Assembly (NCBI RefSeq): GCF_903645315.1
Contig: NZ_CAHJXL010000001.1
Span: forward strand, 2,036,001-2,100,000
DNA length: 64,000 bases
Source: Victivallis sp. Marseille-Q1083
GTDB lineage: Bacteria > Verrucomicrobiota > Lentisphaeria > Victivallales > Victivallaceae
Direction of reading: 5' to 3'
In this document: piece by piece, positions 9,107-17,768 of the stretch
Layout: each line of letters begins with the position of its first letter
Numbering within the stretch: the stretch's first letter is position 1
Translations under genes and position numbers: made by a program
Notes under the pieces: model-generated
What the model was told of the DNA's origin: nothing
What the model saw: only the letters and a program-made list of their open reading frames with translations
Databases searched by the model: none

Positions 9107-10780
9107 ATGAGCGACAATGCGGCACCGGCGACCAATTTCATCCGGGAAATGGTCGTCAAGGATCTGGAAAATAACAAACACGGCGGCCGGGTCGAAACCC
9201 GCTTTCCGCCGGAACCCAACGGCTATTTGCATATCGGCCATGCCAAAGCCATCTGCCTGGATTTCGGCATCGCGGCGGAATTCGGCGGCGCCTGCCATCT
9301 GCGCATGGACGACACCAATCCGACCAAGGAGGATATGGAGTATGTCGAAGCGATCAAGAACGACATCCACTGGCTGGGGTTCGATTGGGGGGAGCACCTC
9401 TATTTCGCTTCCGATTATTTTGAAAAGATGTACGAATGCGCCGTCGAGCTGATCAAGCGCCGGCTGGCCTATGTTTGCGACCTGACGCCGGAAGAGTGGG
9501 AAAAATACCGCGGCAACCTCTATGAACCGGGCCTCGAATCGCCTGGACGCAGCCGGTCGGTCGAAGAAAATCTCGATCTCTTCGCCCGGATGCGGGCCGG
9601 CGAATTTGCCGACGGCGAAAAGGTGCTGCGGGCCAGAATCGACATGGCCTCTCCGAATATCCATATGCGCGACCCGGTCATTTACCGGATCCGCCGCGCC
9701 CACCATTTCCGCCAGGGCGACCAATGGTGCATTTACCCGATGTACGATTTCGCCCATTGCCTGGAGGACGCCATCGAACAGGTCACCCATTCGCTCTGCA
9801 CGCTGGAATTTGAGATCCACCGGCCGCTTTACGACTGGGTGCTGGAAGCGCTGGAGTGGCCGGACCGGCCGGAACAGACGGAATTCGCCCGGCTCAATTT
9901 GACTTATACGGTGATGAGCAAGCGCAAGCTGCTGCAGTTGGTCAAAGAACATCACGTCGACAACTGGGACGATCCGCGGATGCCGACGCTGTCCGGCCTG
10001 CGGCGGCGCGGCTATACGCCGGAAGCGATCCGGAAATTCTGCGAAATGATCGGCATTACCAAATTCAACAGCGTCACCGATGTCGCGTTGCTGGAATATT
10101 GCGTCCGCGAGGATTTGAACAAACGCTCCGGCCGCTATCTGGCGGTGATGGAGCCGCTGAAAGTGACGCTGGAAAATTATCCGGCCGGTAAAATCGAATA
10201 TCTGGAGGCGGTCAACAATCCGGAGGACCCGGAGGCCGGCACCCGCCAGGTACCGTTCGGACGCGAATTGTACATCGACCGGGCCGATTTTATGGAAGAG
10301 CCGCCGAAAGGGTTCTTCCGGCTGGCGCCCGGCAAGGAAGTCCGGCTCCGCTACGGCTATTTCATCAAATGCAACGAGGTGGTCAAAGATGCCGATGGCA
10401 GAATTATCGAGTTGAAATGCACTTATGATCCGGAAACCCGCGGCGGCAACGCGCCGGACGGCCGGAAAGTCAAAGGCACCATCCACTGGGTGGCGGCGGC
10501 GGCCGCCCGGAAAGCCGAAGTCCGGTTGTATGACCGTTTGTTCAACGTCGAAAATCCCGGCGCCGACGGTGTCGACTTTTTGACCCAGCTCAATCCGGAT
10601 TCCAAGCGGGTGGCCGAGTGCCTGATTGAACCGGCGCTGGCCGCCTGCCCGGTCGGCAGCCATGTGCAGTTCGAGCGGCAGGCCTATTTCTACGTCGATC
10701 CGGACAGTACGGCGGACAGGATGGTGTTCAACCGGACAGTGACGCTCAAAGATTCCTGGGCCAGGCAGAACAAGCGGTAA
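9107..10780 (+). CDS. glnS: Glutaminyl-tRNA synthetase
   Basis: A 557-residue class I aminoacyl-tRNA synthetase that charges tRNA-Gln with glutamine in the cytoplasm. [17 protein letters not shown] contains the HIGH motif (42-45), and VMSKRKL (269-275) is the KMSKS counterpart in the VMSKR form usual for Gln[12 protein letters not shown]-like text ([24 protein letters not shown]) and the C-terminal beta-barrel anticodon-binding region ([29 protein letters not shown]) are typical of GlnRS rather than GluRS. The length matches the family. The presence of GlnRS means glutaminyl-tRNA can be made directly. The next gene on the strand encodes a glutamine synthetase. Confidence 0.96.
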   Translation: MSDNAAPATNFIREMVVKDLENNKHGGRVETRFPPEPNGYLHIGHAKAICLDFGIAAEFGGACHLRMDDTNPTKEDMEYVEAIKNDIHWLGFDWGEHLYFASDYFEKMYECAVELIKRRLAYVCDLTPEEWEKYRGNLYEPGLESPGRSRSVEENLDLFARMRAGEFADGEKVLRARIDMASPNIHMRDPVIYRIRRAHHFRQGDQWCIYPMYDFAHCLEDAIEQVTHSLCTLEFEIHRPLYDWVLEALEWPDRPEQTEFARLNLTYTVMSKRKLLQLVKEHHVDNWDDPRMPTLSGLRRRGYTPEAIRKFCEMIGITKFNSVTDVALLEYCVREDLNKRSGRYLAVMEPLKVTLENYPAGKIEYLEAVNNPEDPEAGTRQVPFGRELYIDRADFMEEPPKGFFRLAPGKEVRLRYGYFIKCNEVVKDADGRIIELKCTYDPETRGGNAPDGRKVKGTIHWVAAAAARKAEVRLYDRLFNVENPGADGVDFLTQLNPDSKRVAECLIEPALAACPVGSHVQFERQAYFYVDPDSTADRMVFNRTVTLKDSWARQNKR

Positions 10781-10882
10781 TCCGGCGACGGCCGGATTGG
10801 TGAATTTAAACAGGATTACAAAGATAGAAAGTTGTCATTCCCCGGCCGAACGGCCGGAGGTGACCGGAGGCAAACACCCAGC

Positions 10883-13021
10883 ATGACTAGCTCAGCCAGA
10901 AAGCGTGCGGTCTGGTCGATCGCATCCCAACCGTTCACGGTTCCGGAGTTGGTGAAAGAAGATTTGATCAAGGAAGTTTACGGCAAGGATGTTTTTTCCC
11001 TGTCGGTCATGAAAGAATATCTGCCGAAACACTCCTTCCTGAAACTCCAGCATACCATCAAAGACGGCATGGCGCTCGACCCGGCCATCGCCGACGACGT
11101 CGCCAACGCGATGAAGCAGTGGGCGCTCAAGCAGGGAGCTTCGCACTATACGCACTGGTTCCTGCCGCTGACCGGTTCCACCGCCGAAAAACACGATTCC
11201 TTCGTCGAACCGGACGGCCAGGGCGGCATCGTCATGAATTTTTCCGGCAAAAACCTGATCGTCGGCGAACCGGACGCTTCGAGTTTTCCGTCCGGCGGTT
11301 TGCGTTCCACCTTCGAAGCGCGCGGTTATACCGCCTGGGACCCGACCAGTCCGGCTTTTATCAAGCGCGGCCGCAACGGCGCGACGCTGTGCATTCCGAC
11401 GGCGTTCTGTTCCTATACCGGAGAGGCGCTGGACAAAAAAACGCCGCTGCTGCGTTCCATTCAGGCGGTCGGCAGACAAATCTCCCGGATTCTGCATTGC
11501 TTCGGCGAATCGGTCGACGCCAAACCGGAGGTGACGCTCGGCACTGAGCAGGAGTATTTCCTGATCGACAAGCGGCTGTACAGTTGCCGGCCGGATCTGG
11601 TGCAGTGCGGCCGGACTCTGTTCGGCGCGCCGCCGCCGAAACACCAGCAGCTCGACGACCATTATTTCGGTGCGATCAAACCGCGGGTGCTGGCTTTCAT
11701 GACGGAAGTCGACCTGGCGTTGTGGCGGCTCGGCATCCCGGCCAAGACCCGCCACAACGAAGCGGCACCGGCCCAGTTCGAAGTCGCCTCAATGCACGAG
11801 GAGCTCAATCTGGCGGTCGACCACAATATGCTGACGATGGAAATTCTGCAGTTGATCGCCGACCGGCACGGCTTTGTCTGTTTGCTGCATGAAAAACCGT
11901 TCGCCGGCATCAACGGCTCCGGCAAGCACAACAATTATTCGATCGGCGCCGGCCGGCTGAATTTCCTTAACCCGGGCAGCAATCCGCATGAGAACGCCAT
12001 CTTCCTGACGACGCTGTGCGCCATCATTCAGGCGGTCGACCGGCACGGCGACCTGTTGCGGGCGGCGACCGCCGGCGTCGGCAACGATTACCGGCTCGGC
12101 GCCAGTGAAGCGCCGCCGCCGATCATTTCGATCTTCCTCGGCGAGCAGTTGACCGACGTCATCGAACAGATCGAGCACGGCGGCGCCACTTCGTCGAAGA
12201 AAGGCGATTTCATGCGCATCGGCGTCGACGCGCTGCCGCCGCTGCCGCGCGACACCACCGACCGCAACCGGACCAGCCCGTTCGCCTATACCGGCAACAA
12301 ATTCGAATTCCGGGCCCCCGGTTCCAGCCACTCCTGCGCCGGTTCCAATATCGTGCTCAATCTGATCGTCGCCGAAGCGCTGGACGAAATCGCCACCACG
12401 CTGGAAACCGCCCCCCCGACCGAGTTCCATGATGTGCTGCAGAAAAAGCTGCAGTCGATCATCAAAACCCACAAACGGATCATTTTCAACGGCGACAATT
12501 ACCATCGCGACTGGATTTCAGAGGCGGAAAAACGCAGTTTGCCGCATTACCGGACGACGCCGGAAGCGCTGGCGCGCTTCATCACGCCGGAAAACATCGC
12601 CTTGTTCGAAAAATATCAAGTCTTGTCCAGAGCCGAACTGCTCTCCCGCTACGAAGTTTTCATGGATGACTTCCGGACCCGGACCAAAATCGACGGGGAG
12701 TTGGCCTTGAGCCTGGCCCGGACCATCATTTTCCCGGCGGTCAGCAAGCAACTGGGCCGTTACGGCCACGATGCCGGCGCACTGCAGCGGGCCGGGCTGA
12801 CGGCCGAGGTCCAGCAGGAGATGATGACCCGGATCAACCGGGAATTTCAGGAAGCCAGCCAGGCGGCCAACGCGCTGGAACAAATATTGATCGATTTCGA
12901 CGCGCAACAGGTCATCATGGCGCTGCAGCGCCTGCGCCGCAGCGTCGACAAGCTGGAAAAGCTGATCGACGACGACTTGTGGGCGCTGCCGAAATATCGC
13001 GAGATGCTGTTTCTCTATTGA
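10883..13021 (+). CDS. glnN: Type III glutamine synthetase
   Basis: A 712-residue protein that makes glutamine from glutamate, ammonia and ATP. Its length (about 700, against 450-470 for type I) and signatures are those of GSIII: FSGKNLIVGEPDASSFPSGGLR, GTEQEYFLID, ARHNEAAPAQFE-like text (TRHNEAAPAQFEVASMHEE), NGSGKHNNYSIG and DRNRTSPFAYTGNKFEFRAPGSS, which carries the glutamate- and nucleotide-binding residues. I chose the ATG at 10883 because a CCGGAGG ribosome site precedes it and family proteins begin close to RKRAVW; an in-frame start at 10832 would add 17 unlikely residues. It follows glnS by about 100 nt on the same strand; no strong terminator separates them. Confidence 0.95.
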   Translation: MTSSARKRAVWSIASQPFTVPELVKEDLIKEVYGKDVFSLSVMKEYLPKHSFLKLQHTIKDGMALDPAIADDVANAMKQWALKQGASHYTHWFLPLTGSTAEKHDSFVEPDGQGGIVMNFSGKNLIVGEPDASSFPSGGLRSTFEARGYTAWDPTSPAFIKRGRNGATLCIPTAFCSYTGEALDKKTPLLRSIQAVGRQISRILHCFGESVDAKPEVTLGTEQEYFLIDKRLYSCRPDLVQCGRTLFGAPPPKHQQLDDHYFGAIKPRVLAFMTEVDLALWRLGIPAKTRHNEAAPAQFEVASMHEELNLAVDHNMLTMEILQLIADRHGFVCLLHEKPFAGINGSGKHNNYSIGAGRLNFLNPGSNPHENAIFLTTLCAIIQAVDRHGDLLRAATAGVGNDYRLGASEAPPPIISIFLGEQLTDVIEQIEHGGATSSKKGDFMRIGVDALPPLPRDTTDRNRTSPFAYTGNKFEFRAPGSSHSCAGSNIVLNLIVAEALDEIATTLETAPPTEFHDVLQKKLQSIIKTHKRIIFNGDNYHRDWISEAEKRSLPHYRTTPEALARFITPENIALFEKYQVLSRAELLSRYEVFMDDFRTRTKIDGELALSLARTIIFPAVSKQLGRYGHDAGALQRAGLTAEVQQEMMTRINREFQEASQAANALEQILIDFDAQQVIMALQRLRRSVDKLEKLIDDDLWALPKYREMLFLY

Positions 13022-13041
13022 AATCGCCATATCGTTTTCTG

Positions 13042-13075
13042 CCGCCATTCCGGCGTCTGCCGTCCGGGATGGCGG
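13042..13075 (+). terminator. Hairpin after glutamine synthetase gene
   Basis: CCGCCATTCCGG and CCGGGATGGCGG form a 12-bp stem (one G-T pair) with a 10-nt loop, 20 nt after the stop codon. A moderately T-rich stretch follows (TTGTCCTTTTCATTTT), so termination is likely but not ideal. Confidence 0.6.
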
Positions 13076-13291
13076 TTGTCCTTTTCATTTTCAAACGAAT
13101 CGTTCCGCCGCCGGGATGCAAGCGATTGTGGCCGGTCGGTTCCGTTTTGATTTCCTTTCCGTTCGAACCGGACGCCGTACCGGGAATTGATATTTTTTTA
13201 TCCAATCCGCCGCTGGAAAAAGGGGAAATTTATGATAAATTACAGGAATGATTTTGTACTGGGATCCCAGACCTGGAGGTTGTAAAGGATT

Positions 13292-14578
13292 ATGGACTAC
13301 CGTGAATTTACTGTCGAACAACTCGGAGACGCGAAAATCACCTCGCCGATCCGCAAAGCCAATTTCATTTCCGACAATGCCCGGATCGTTCACGCGGCAG
13401 AATCTTCCGAAATAACCGAACTGGTCAAAAGCGGCGCTCCGCTGCCGTCCTTCGAGCTGGCCGGACCGCGGGAGAAAATTTTCCACGATCCATCCTGGTG
13501 CAAGGCGGCGATTCTGACTGCCGGCGGCCTCTGTCCGGGGTTGAACAATGTCATCAAAGGGTTGACCCGGACGCTGAAGCTGCAATACAATGTGCCGATG
13601 GTTTACGGCATCAAATACGGCTACCGCGGCCTGATTCCGAGCTTTCACCTCCAGCCGGAAATTCTGACCGAAGACAGCGTCGACGACATCCATGAGAGCG
13701 GCGGTTCGGTGCTCGGTTCCAGCCGCGGCCGCCAGGATGAAGATGAGATGGTCGACACGCTGGTGCGGATGAATATCAACATGCTGTTCTGTATCGGCGG
13801 CGACGGTACCTTGCGCTGCGCACACGACGTCGCCAACGTCATCAAGCGGCGCAAGCTCTCGATCAGCGTCGTCTGCATCCCCAAAACGATCGACAACGAC
13901 GTCTGCTTTATCGACAAGTCCTTCGGGTTCGAAACCGCCGTCTATGCGACCAACTCGGTGATCACCGCCGCCAACAACGAAGCGAAGGGCGCTTACAACG
14001 GCATCGGGCTGATCAAAGTGATGGGACGCGACAGCGGCTTTATCGCCGCTTATGCGACGCTGGCCAACTCCCACGTCAACTACTGCCTGGTGCCGGAAAC
14101 GCCGATCATCCTCGACGGCAACGGCCGTGACGCGCTGCTGCCGCATCTGGAACACCGGCTGGCCAAGAAGCACCACGCGGTCATCATCGTCGCCGAAGGG
14201 GCCGGACAGGATCTTTTCCTCAAAACCGATCAGCGGACCGACGCTTCCGGCAACATCCTGCATGACGACATCGGCTTGCTGCTGAAAGACCGGATTTGCG
14301 AATATTTCAAGCAGCGCGACATCGAATTGAATTTGAAATACTTCGATCCGAGCTACATGATCCGTTCGCTCGCCGCCAACGGCACCGATGCGGTGTTCTG
14401 TTCAATGCTGGCCCAGAACGCGGTCCACGCCGCGATGGCCGGCAAAACCGACATCGTCATCGGCCACTGGCACGACCACTTTACGCACGTGCCGATCGCT
14501 CTGGCTTCCAAACAGCGCAAAAAAATCGACCTCAAAAGCCAGTTGTGGAACAACGTCAAGTCTTCCACCTGTTACTGA
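13292..14578 (+). CDS. 6-phosphofructokinase (PPi-type clade, probably ATP-dependent)
   Basis: A 428-residue phosphofructokinase for fructose-6-phosphate to fructose-1,6-bisphosphate. ILTAGGLCPGLNNVI is the first nucleotide-binding loop, G169-GDGT-173 the phosphoryl-donor site, PKTIDND (197-203) the catalytic segment with Asp201 as base, and MGRDSGF the fructose-6-phosphate site. PKTIDND is typical of the PPi-type clade, whereas a Gly in the fourth position of GGDGT normally means ATP as donor. The same combination occurs in plant and trypanosome ATP-PFKs, so ATP is the better guess. GGAGG precedes the ATG, and a strong terminator follows at 14606-14637. Confidence 0.9.
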   Translation: MDYREFTVEQLGDAKITSPIRKANFISDNARIVHAAESSEITELVKSGAPLPSFELAGPREKIFHDPSWCKAAILTAGGLCPGLNNVIKGLTRTLKLQYNVPMVYGIKYGYRGLIPSFHLQPEILTEDSVDDIHESGGSVLGSSRGRQDEDEMVDTLVRMNINMLFCIGGDGTLRCAHDVANVIKRRKLSISVVCIPKTIDNDVCFIDKSFGFETAVYATNSVITAANNEAKGAYNGIGLIKVMGRDSGFIAAYATLANSHVNYCLVPETPIILDGNGRDALLPHLEHRLAKKHHAVIIVAEGAGQDLFLKTDQRTDASGNILHDDIGLLLKDRICEYFKQRDIELNLKYFDPSYMIRSLAANGTDAVFCSMLAQNAVHAAMAGKTDIVIGHWHDHFTHVPIALASKQRKKIDLKSQLWNNVKSSTCY

Positions 14579-14605
14579 CCGGCCGAAAATCAACCGATCT
14601 TGCCG

Positions 14606-14637
14606 ATACCGCTTCAAAACCGAAGCGGTATTTTTTT
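14606..14637 (+). terminator. Rho-independent terminator of phosphofructokinase gene
   Basis: ATACCGCTTC, loop AAAACC, GAAGCGGTAT, then seven T. A perfect 10-bp stem, 27 nt after the stop codon. Confidence 0.9.
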
Positions 14638-14707
14638 ATCTCCAGCCTCCGGACGGGGTGGCGGGAAGCGATCCTGTTTTTTTTTGACAGATTTTACTCC
14701 GGAGTTC

Positions 14708-14735
14708 TTGACAAGGCAAAATCGCTCTGTATAAT
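14708..14735 (+). promoter_or_regulatory. Promoter of IclR regulator/glycyl radical enzyme unit
   Basis: TTGACA (14708-14713), 16-bp spacer, TATAAT (14730-14735). AT-rich palindromic tracts follow up to the ribosome site AGAGGAAA before the ATG at 14782 and could hold the IclR site. Confidence 0.75.
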
Positions 14736-14781
14736 ATATATATTCTGATAAAATAAATATATTTCAAATAAGAGGAAATTT

Positions 14782-15564
14782 ATGTCATCCCACGCTCCGG
14801 CAGTGAAATCGGCTCTGATCATTCTGGAATATATGAGCGACGTGCAGCGACCGCTGTCAATTGCGGAGCTCAGTCGGGAAACCGGCATCAACAAAAATAT
14901 GATTTCCAGAATATTAAGTGAATTGATCGAACAGCGGTGGGTCAGCCGTGACGAGGAAGCCGCGACTTTCCGGATTACCCTGCAGCCCTTTCAGATTTTC
15001 AGCCGGATTCTGTCCGGCATGACCCTTCATACGCTGGCCATCCCCGTCATCAAAGCGATCTGGCAGCAAACCAAAGAGAGCACTCAGTTGGCCATTTTGA
15101 AGGACAACCGGGCATTCTATATTCAACAACTGGATTCGACCCGGATGGTCCGGGTCGCCAGCGCCGTCGGCGGCAATTATCCGCTGCACTGCACGGCGCC
15201 GGGCAAAGTATTGCTGGCCTGGGCGGCGGAAGATGACCGGCATGAGCTCCTCAGCGGGGAACTTGTCGCTTACACGGCCAATACCATAACCGCACCGGCG
15301 GCACTGCGCCGCGAACTGGAAACGGTCCGCCGGCAGGGTTATGCGCTGGACCGGGAGGAATTCAGCCGCGGAATTGTCTGCTGCGCCGCTCCGGTTTTCG
15401 ATTATACCGGTTCGCTGCAGGGGGCGGTCGGCATTTCATCTTCCACGGTTTACGGTTCGGCGGCCGAACTGTTCGAGCGGTTCGGCCAACTGGTAATCAA
15501 CGGCGCCAATCAAATTTCCAGCCAGCTCGGCTGGCAGGACAGGAACAATCATTTCTCCCAATGA
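14782..15564 (+). CDS. IclR-family transcriptional regulator
   Basis: A 260-residue regulator. Residues 1-65 form a winged helix-turn-helix (AVKSALIILEYMSDVQRPLSIAELSRETG, then NMISRILSELIEQRWV). Residues 80-250 are the IclR GAF-like effector domain with the family signature LHCTAPGKVLLAW and YALDREEFSRGIVCCAAPVFDYTG. The GEL-like start of the effector region and the C-terminal VGISSSTV motif fit. It ends 29 nt before the glycyl radical enzyme gene, so it probably senses the substrate or product of that pathway. The stop overlaps an upstream extension of the enzyme frame, but the real enzyme start is at 15594. Confidence 0.9.
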   Translation: MSSHAPAVKSALIILEYMSDVQRPLSIAELSRETGINKNMISRILSELIEQRWVSRDEEAATFRITLQPFQIFSRILSGMTLHTLAIPVIKAIWQQTKESTQLAILKDNRAFYIQQLDSTRMVRVASAVGGNYPLHCTAPGKVLLAWAAEDDRHELLSGELVAYTANTITAPAALRRELETVRRQGYALDREEFSRGIVCCAAPVFDYTGSLQGAVGISSSTVYGSAAELFERFGQLVINGANQISSQLGWQDRNNHFSQ

Positions 15565-15593
15565 TCCTCCGGATCAAACCAAAGGAGTCAGCG

Positions 15594-17642
15594 ATGAATC
15601 ATCGTCTTGAACAAATCGTCAAACGTTTCCAGCAGCGCCCGGCCGCCTGGGAAATTGCCGACAAACAACAATTGAACGGTATCTTTCAACGGATTGCCGC
15701 CAAAAGCCGCACCGCTCCGCCCGTCGTTAAAATGGCGGATTACCTGGGAGCTGCCGCCCGGGAACTGCCGGTCCGCATCCAGGAATACGAATTGATTGTC
15801 GGCAGCGATATCTATGAAATCGACTGCTGCTGCGAGTACGGTTTTTTCCCCAACGGCGGTCATTATTCGGCCGATTACCGGCTGCCTCTGCAAGTCGGCC
15901 TCGGCGGTATGATCGCCCGGATCGACGCCATTGAACCGTCCACGCCTGAAACCGCAACCAACCGAAAAGCCATGCTGCACGCCTGGCGGAGTCTGTCGCT
16001 CCTGATTGAACGCTACGCGGACGAAGCGGCAAATCTGGCAGAACAGGAGAACTGCCGGGACCGGCAAGTCGAATTGCGGCAGATTGCCGAAAATTGCCGG
16101 CGGCTTATCCTCGATAAACCGGAAACATTTCATCAAGCTCTGCAATTGACTTACTTCATCCAAATTTTCCTGCATCTGGAAGGGTTGGGCAGCAACAGCA
16201 TGTCGTTCGGCCGGCTGGACCAGTTCCTGTATCCATTCTATCGCCGGGACCGGCAGTGCGGCCGCCTGACCGTGGAGCAGGCCGAGGAGCTGTGGATGTG
16301 TTTTGCGGAAAAAGTTTCTTATTGCGACTGCTCGCAGAACCTGGTTCTGGGCGGTTACGACACCAATGGCCGGGAGGCCGGCAACGAACTGAGCTGCCTG
16401 ATCATGCGGGCGCAGGCGGCAGTAAAGATGCGTCAGCCGTCGCTTTCGCTGCGGGTCACGCCGCAAACCGGCGACGAGGCCTGGGCGGCGGCCTTGACTC
16501 TGGCGGCCGGCGGCTTCGGCATGCCGTCATTTTTCAATGATCCGGTAGTCATCAAGGCTCTGGAAAATACCGGAGCGGAAAAAACGGATGCCTGCCATTA
16601 TGCCATCATCGGCTGTTATGAAGCGAACGTGCAAGGCTGCACCTATGGGCAGACGACCGCGCTCGAACTCTCCCTGCCGGCTGTTCTGCTGGATTTCCTG
16701 AAAGAGCGGCAAGCCCGGCAATTTGATGATTTCGACACTTTTCTGGCGGCGTGGAAACAATTCTTTATCGAGCGTTATGAACAGCATTATCTGCCCGGCT
16801 ACCAGCTTATCCGGGAACGCTACGCCACTCAATCGGCCTCGCCGTTCCTGGCCGGAATCCTGGCCGACTGCGGCCACTCCGGCCGGCTGCCGGAACATTA
16901 CGGCGCCAAGTACAACTGGTTCGGCCTGAACATCCTCGGCTTCGGAACGCTGGCCGACAGCTTCTACGTCATCAAAAAGCTGGTGTTCGACACCGGCGCT
17001 TTTGAACTAGCCGAGCTGATTGAACAGGTCAGACTGAATTTCCCCGACGAGTCATTCTATCAGCGCTGCCGCAACTTGCCCGGCAAATACGGCACCGGCA
17101 ACCCGGAAAGCGATGAACTGGCCCGCGGTCTGTCCGGCTTTATCGCTCAGGTCGTTTTGCCGCGAAAACTGAACCATGATGTTCAGCTCAGTCCCTCCCT
17201 GTTCCGTTTCCTGAGCGACGTCTATGCCGCGGAGATCCCGGCAACGCCGGACGGCCGCCGGCTGGGTGAAAGGGTTTCGTACGGTGCGGCTCCGACCGAA
17301 TCGGCCGGCGCGACTCCTACGTCACTGCTGAGGTCGGCCGCCAACTTACGGACGGACCTGTATGCCAACGGCACTCCGATTTCGCTGACCTTTCCGCCGG
17401 AACTTCTGGCCGACGCAACCGGCCGCCGGCAAACCCGGTCGCTGATTGAAGCTTTTTTCGCGCAGGGCGGGTTCCATCTGCAATTGAGCCTGCAGGACGC
17501 GGATATTCTGCGCGAAGCCCGGGCTTGCCCGGAGCAGCACCGGGATTTACTGATCCGGATCAGCGGACACAGCAATTATTTCGTCGTGCTTGACGATACG
17601 CTGCAGCAGGCACTGATTGAACGGGCTGCGCTCGGCCGGTAA
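15594..17642 (+). CDS. Glycyl radical enzyme (pyruvate formate-lyase-like)
   Basis: A 682-residue glycyl radical enzyme. It has a PFL-type barrel, the thiyl-radical cysteine C341 in IIGCYEA with E343 two residues on, and a C-terminal glycyl loop RISGHSNYF with G658 as radical site, 24 residues from the end. A G-C-x-E site, not the Cys-Cys of pyruvate formate-lyase, is the pattern of eliminating members (choline, glycerol, hydroxyproline or isethionate lyases), so I expect a C-O, C-N or C-S cleaving reaction; the substrate is unknown. It is shorter than most members (750-850) and has His where Tyr or Phe usually follows the radical glycine. No radical-SAM activase lies nearby. The start was chosen for its AAAGGAG ribosome site. 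Confidence 0.85.
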   Translation: MNHRLEQIVKRFQQRPAAWEIADKQQLNGIFQRIAAKSRTAPPVVKMADYLGAAARELPVRIQEYELIVGSDIYEIDCCCEYGFFPNGGHYSADYRLPLQVGLGGMIARIDAIEPSTPETATNRKAMLHAWRSLSLLIERYADEAANLAEQENCRDRQVELRQIAENCRRLILDKPETFHQALQLTYFIQIFLHLEGLGSNSMSFGRLDQFLYPFYRRDRQCGRLTVEQAEELWMCFAEKVSYCDCSQNLVLGGYDTNGREAGNELSCLIMRAQAAVKMRQPSLSLRVTPQTGDEAWAAALTLAAGGFGMPSFFNDPVVIKALENTGAEKTDACHYAIIGCYEANVQGCTYGQTTALELSLPAVLLDFLKERQARQFDDFDTFLAAWKQFFIERYEQHYLPGYQLIRERYATQSASPFLAGILADCGHSGRLPEHYGAKYNWFGLNILGFGTLADSFYVIKKLVFDTGAFELAELIEQVRLNFPDESFYQRCRNLPGKYGTGNPESDELARGLSGFIAQVVLPRKLNHDVQLSPSLFRFLSDVYAAEIPATPDGRRLGERVSYGAAPTESAGATPTSLLRSAANLRTDLYANGTPISLTFPPELLADATGRRQTRSLIEAFFAQGGFHLQLSLQDADILREARACPEQHRDLLIRISGHSNYFVVLDDTLQQALIERAALGR

Positions 17643-17656
17643 CATTCACACCGCAA

Positions 17657-17685
17657 AACTCCGGGGCCTTTCAAGCCCCGGAGTT
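17657..17685. terminator. Hairpin between converging genes
   Basis: AACTCCGGGGC, 7-nt loop, GCCCCGGAGTT: perfect 11-bp stem 14 nt after the glycyl radical enzyme stop. There is no T tract on either side, so it may stabilise a 3' end rather than terminate. Confidence 0.5.
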
Positions 17686-17768
17686 CCGACCGGTTACGAC
17701 AGACGGTAAAAGTCCGTTCCGGCCGGATCCTGGCAACGGATCCGGATCGAATCGCGGGACGGCAGATG

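Noticed and set aside
9050-10663. 537-codon minus-strand open frame
   Set aside because: Fully antisense to glnS, whose HIGH and VMSKR motifs are clear.
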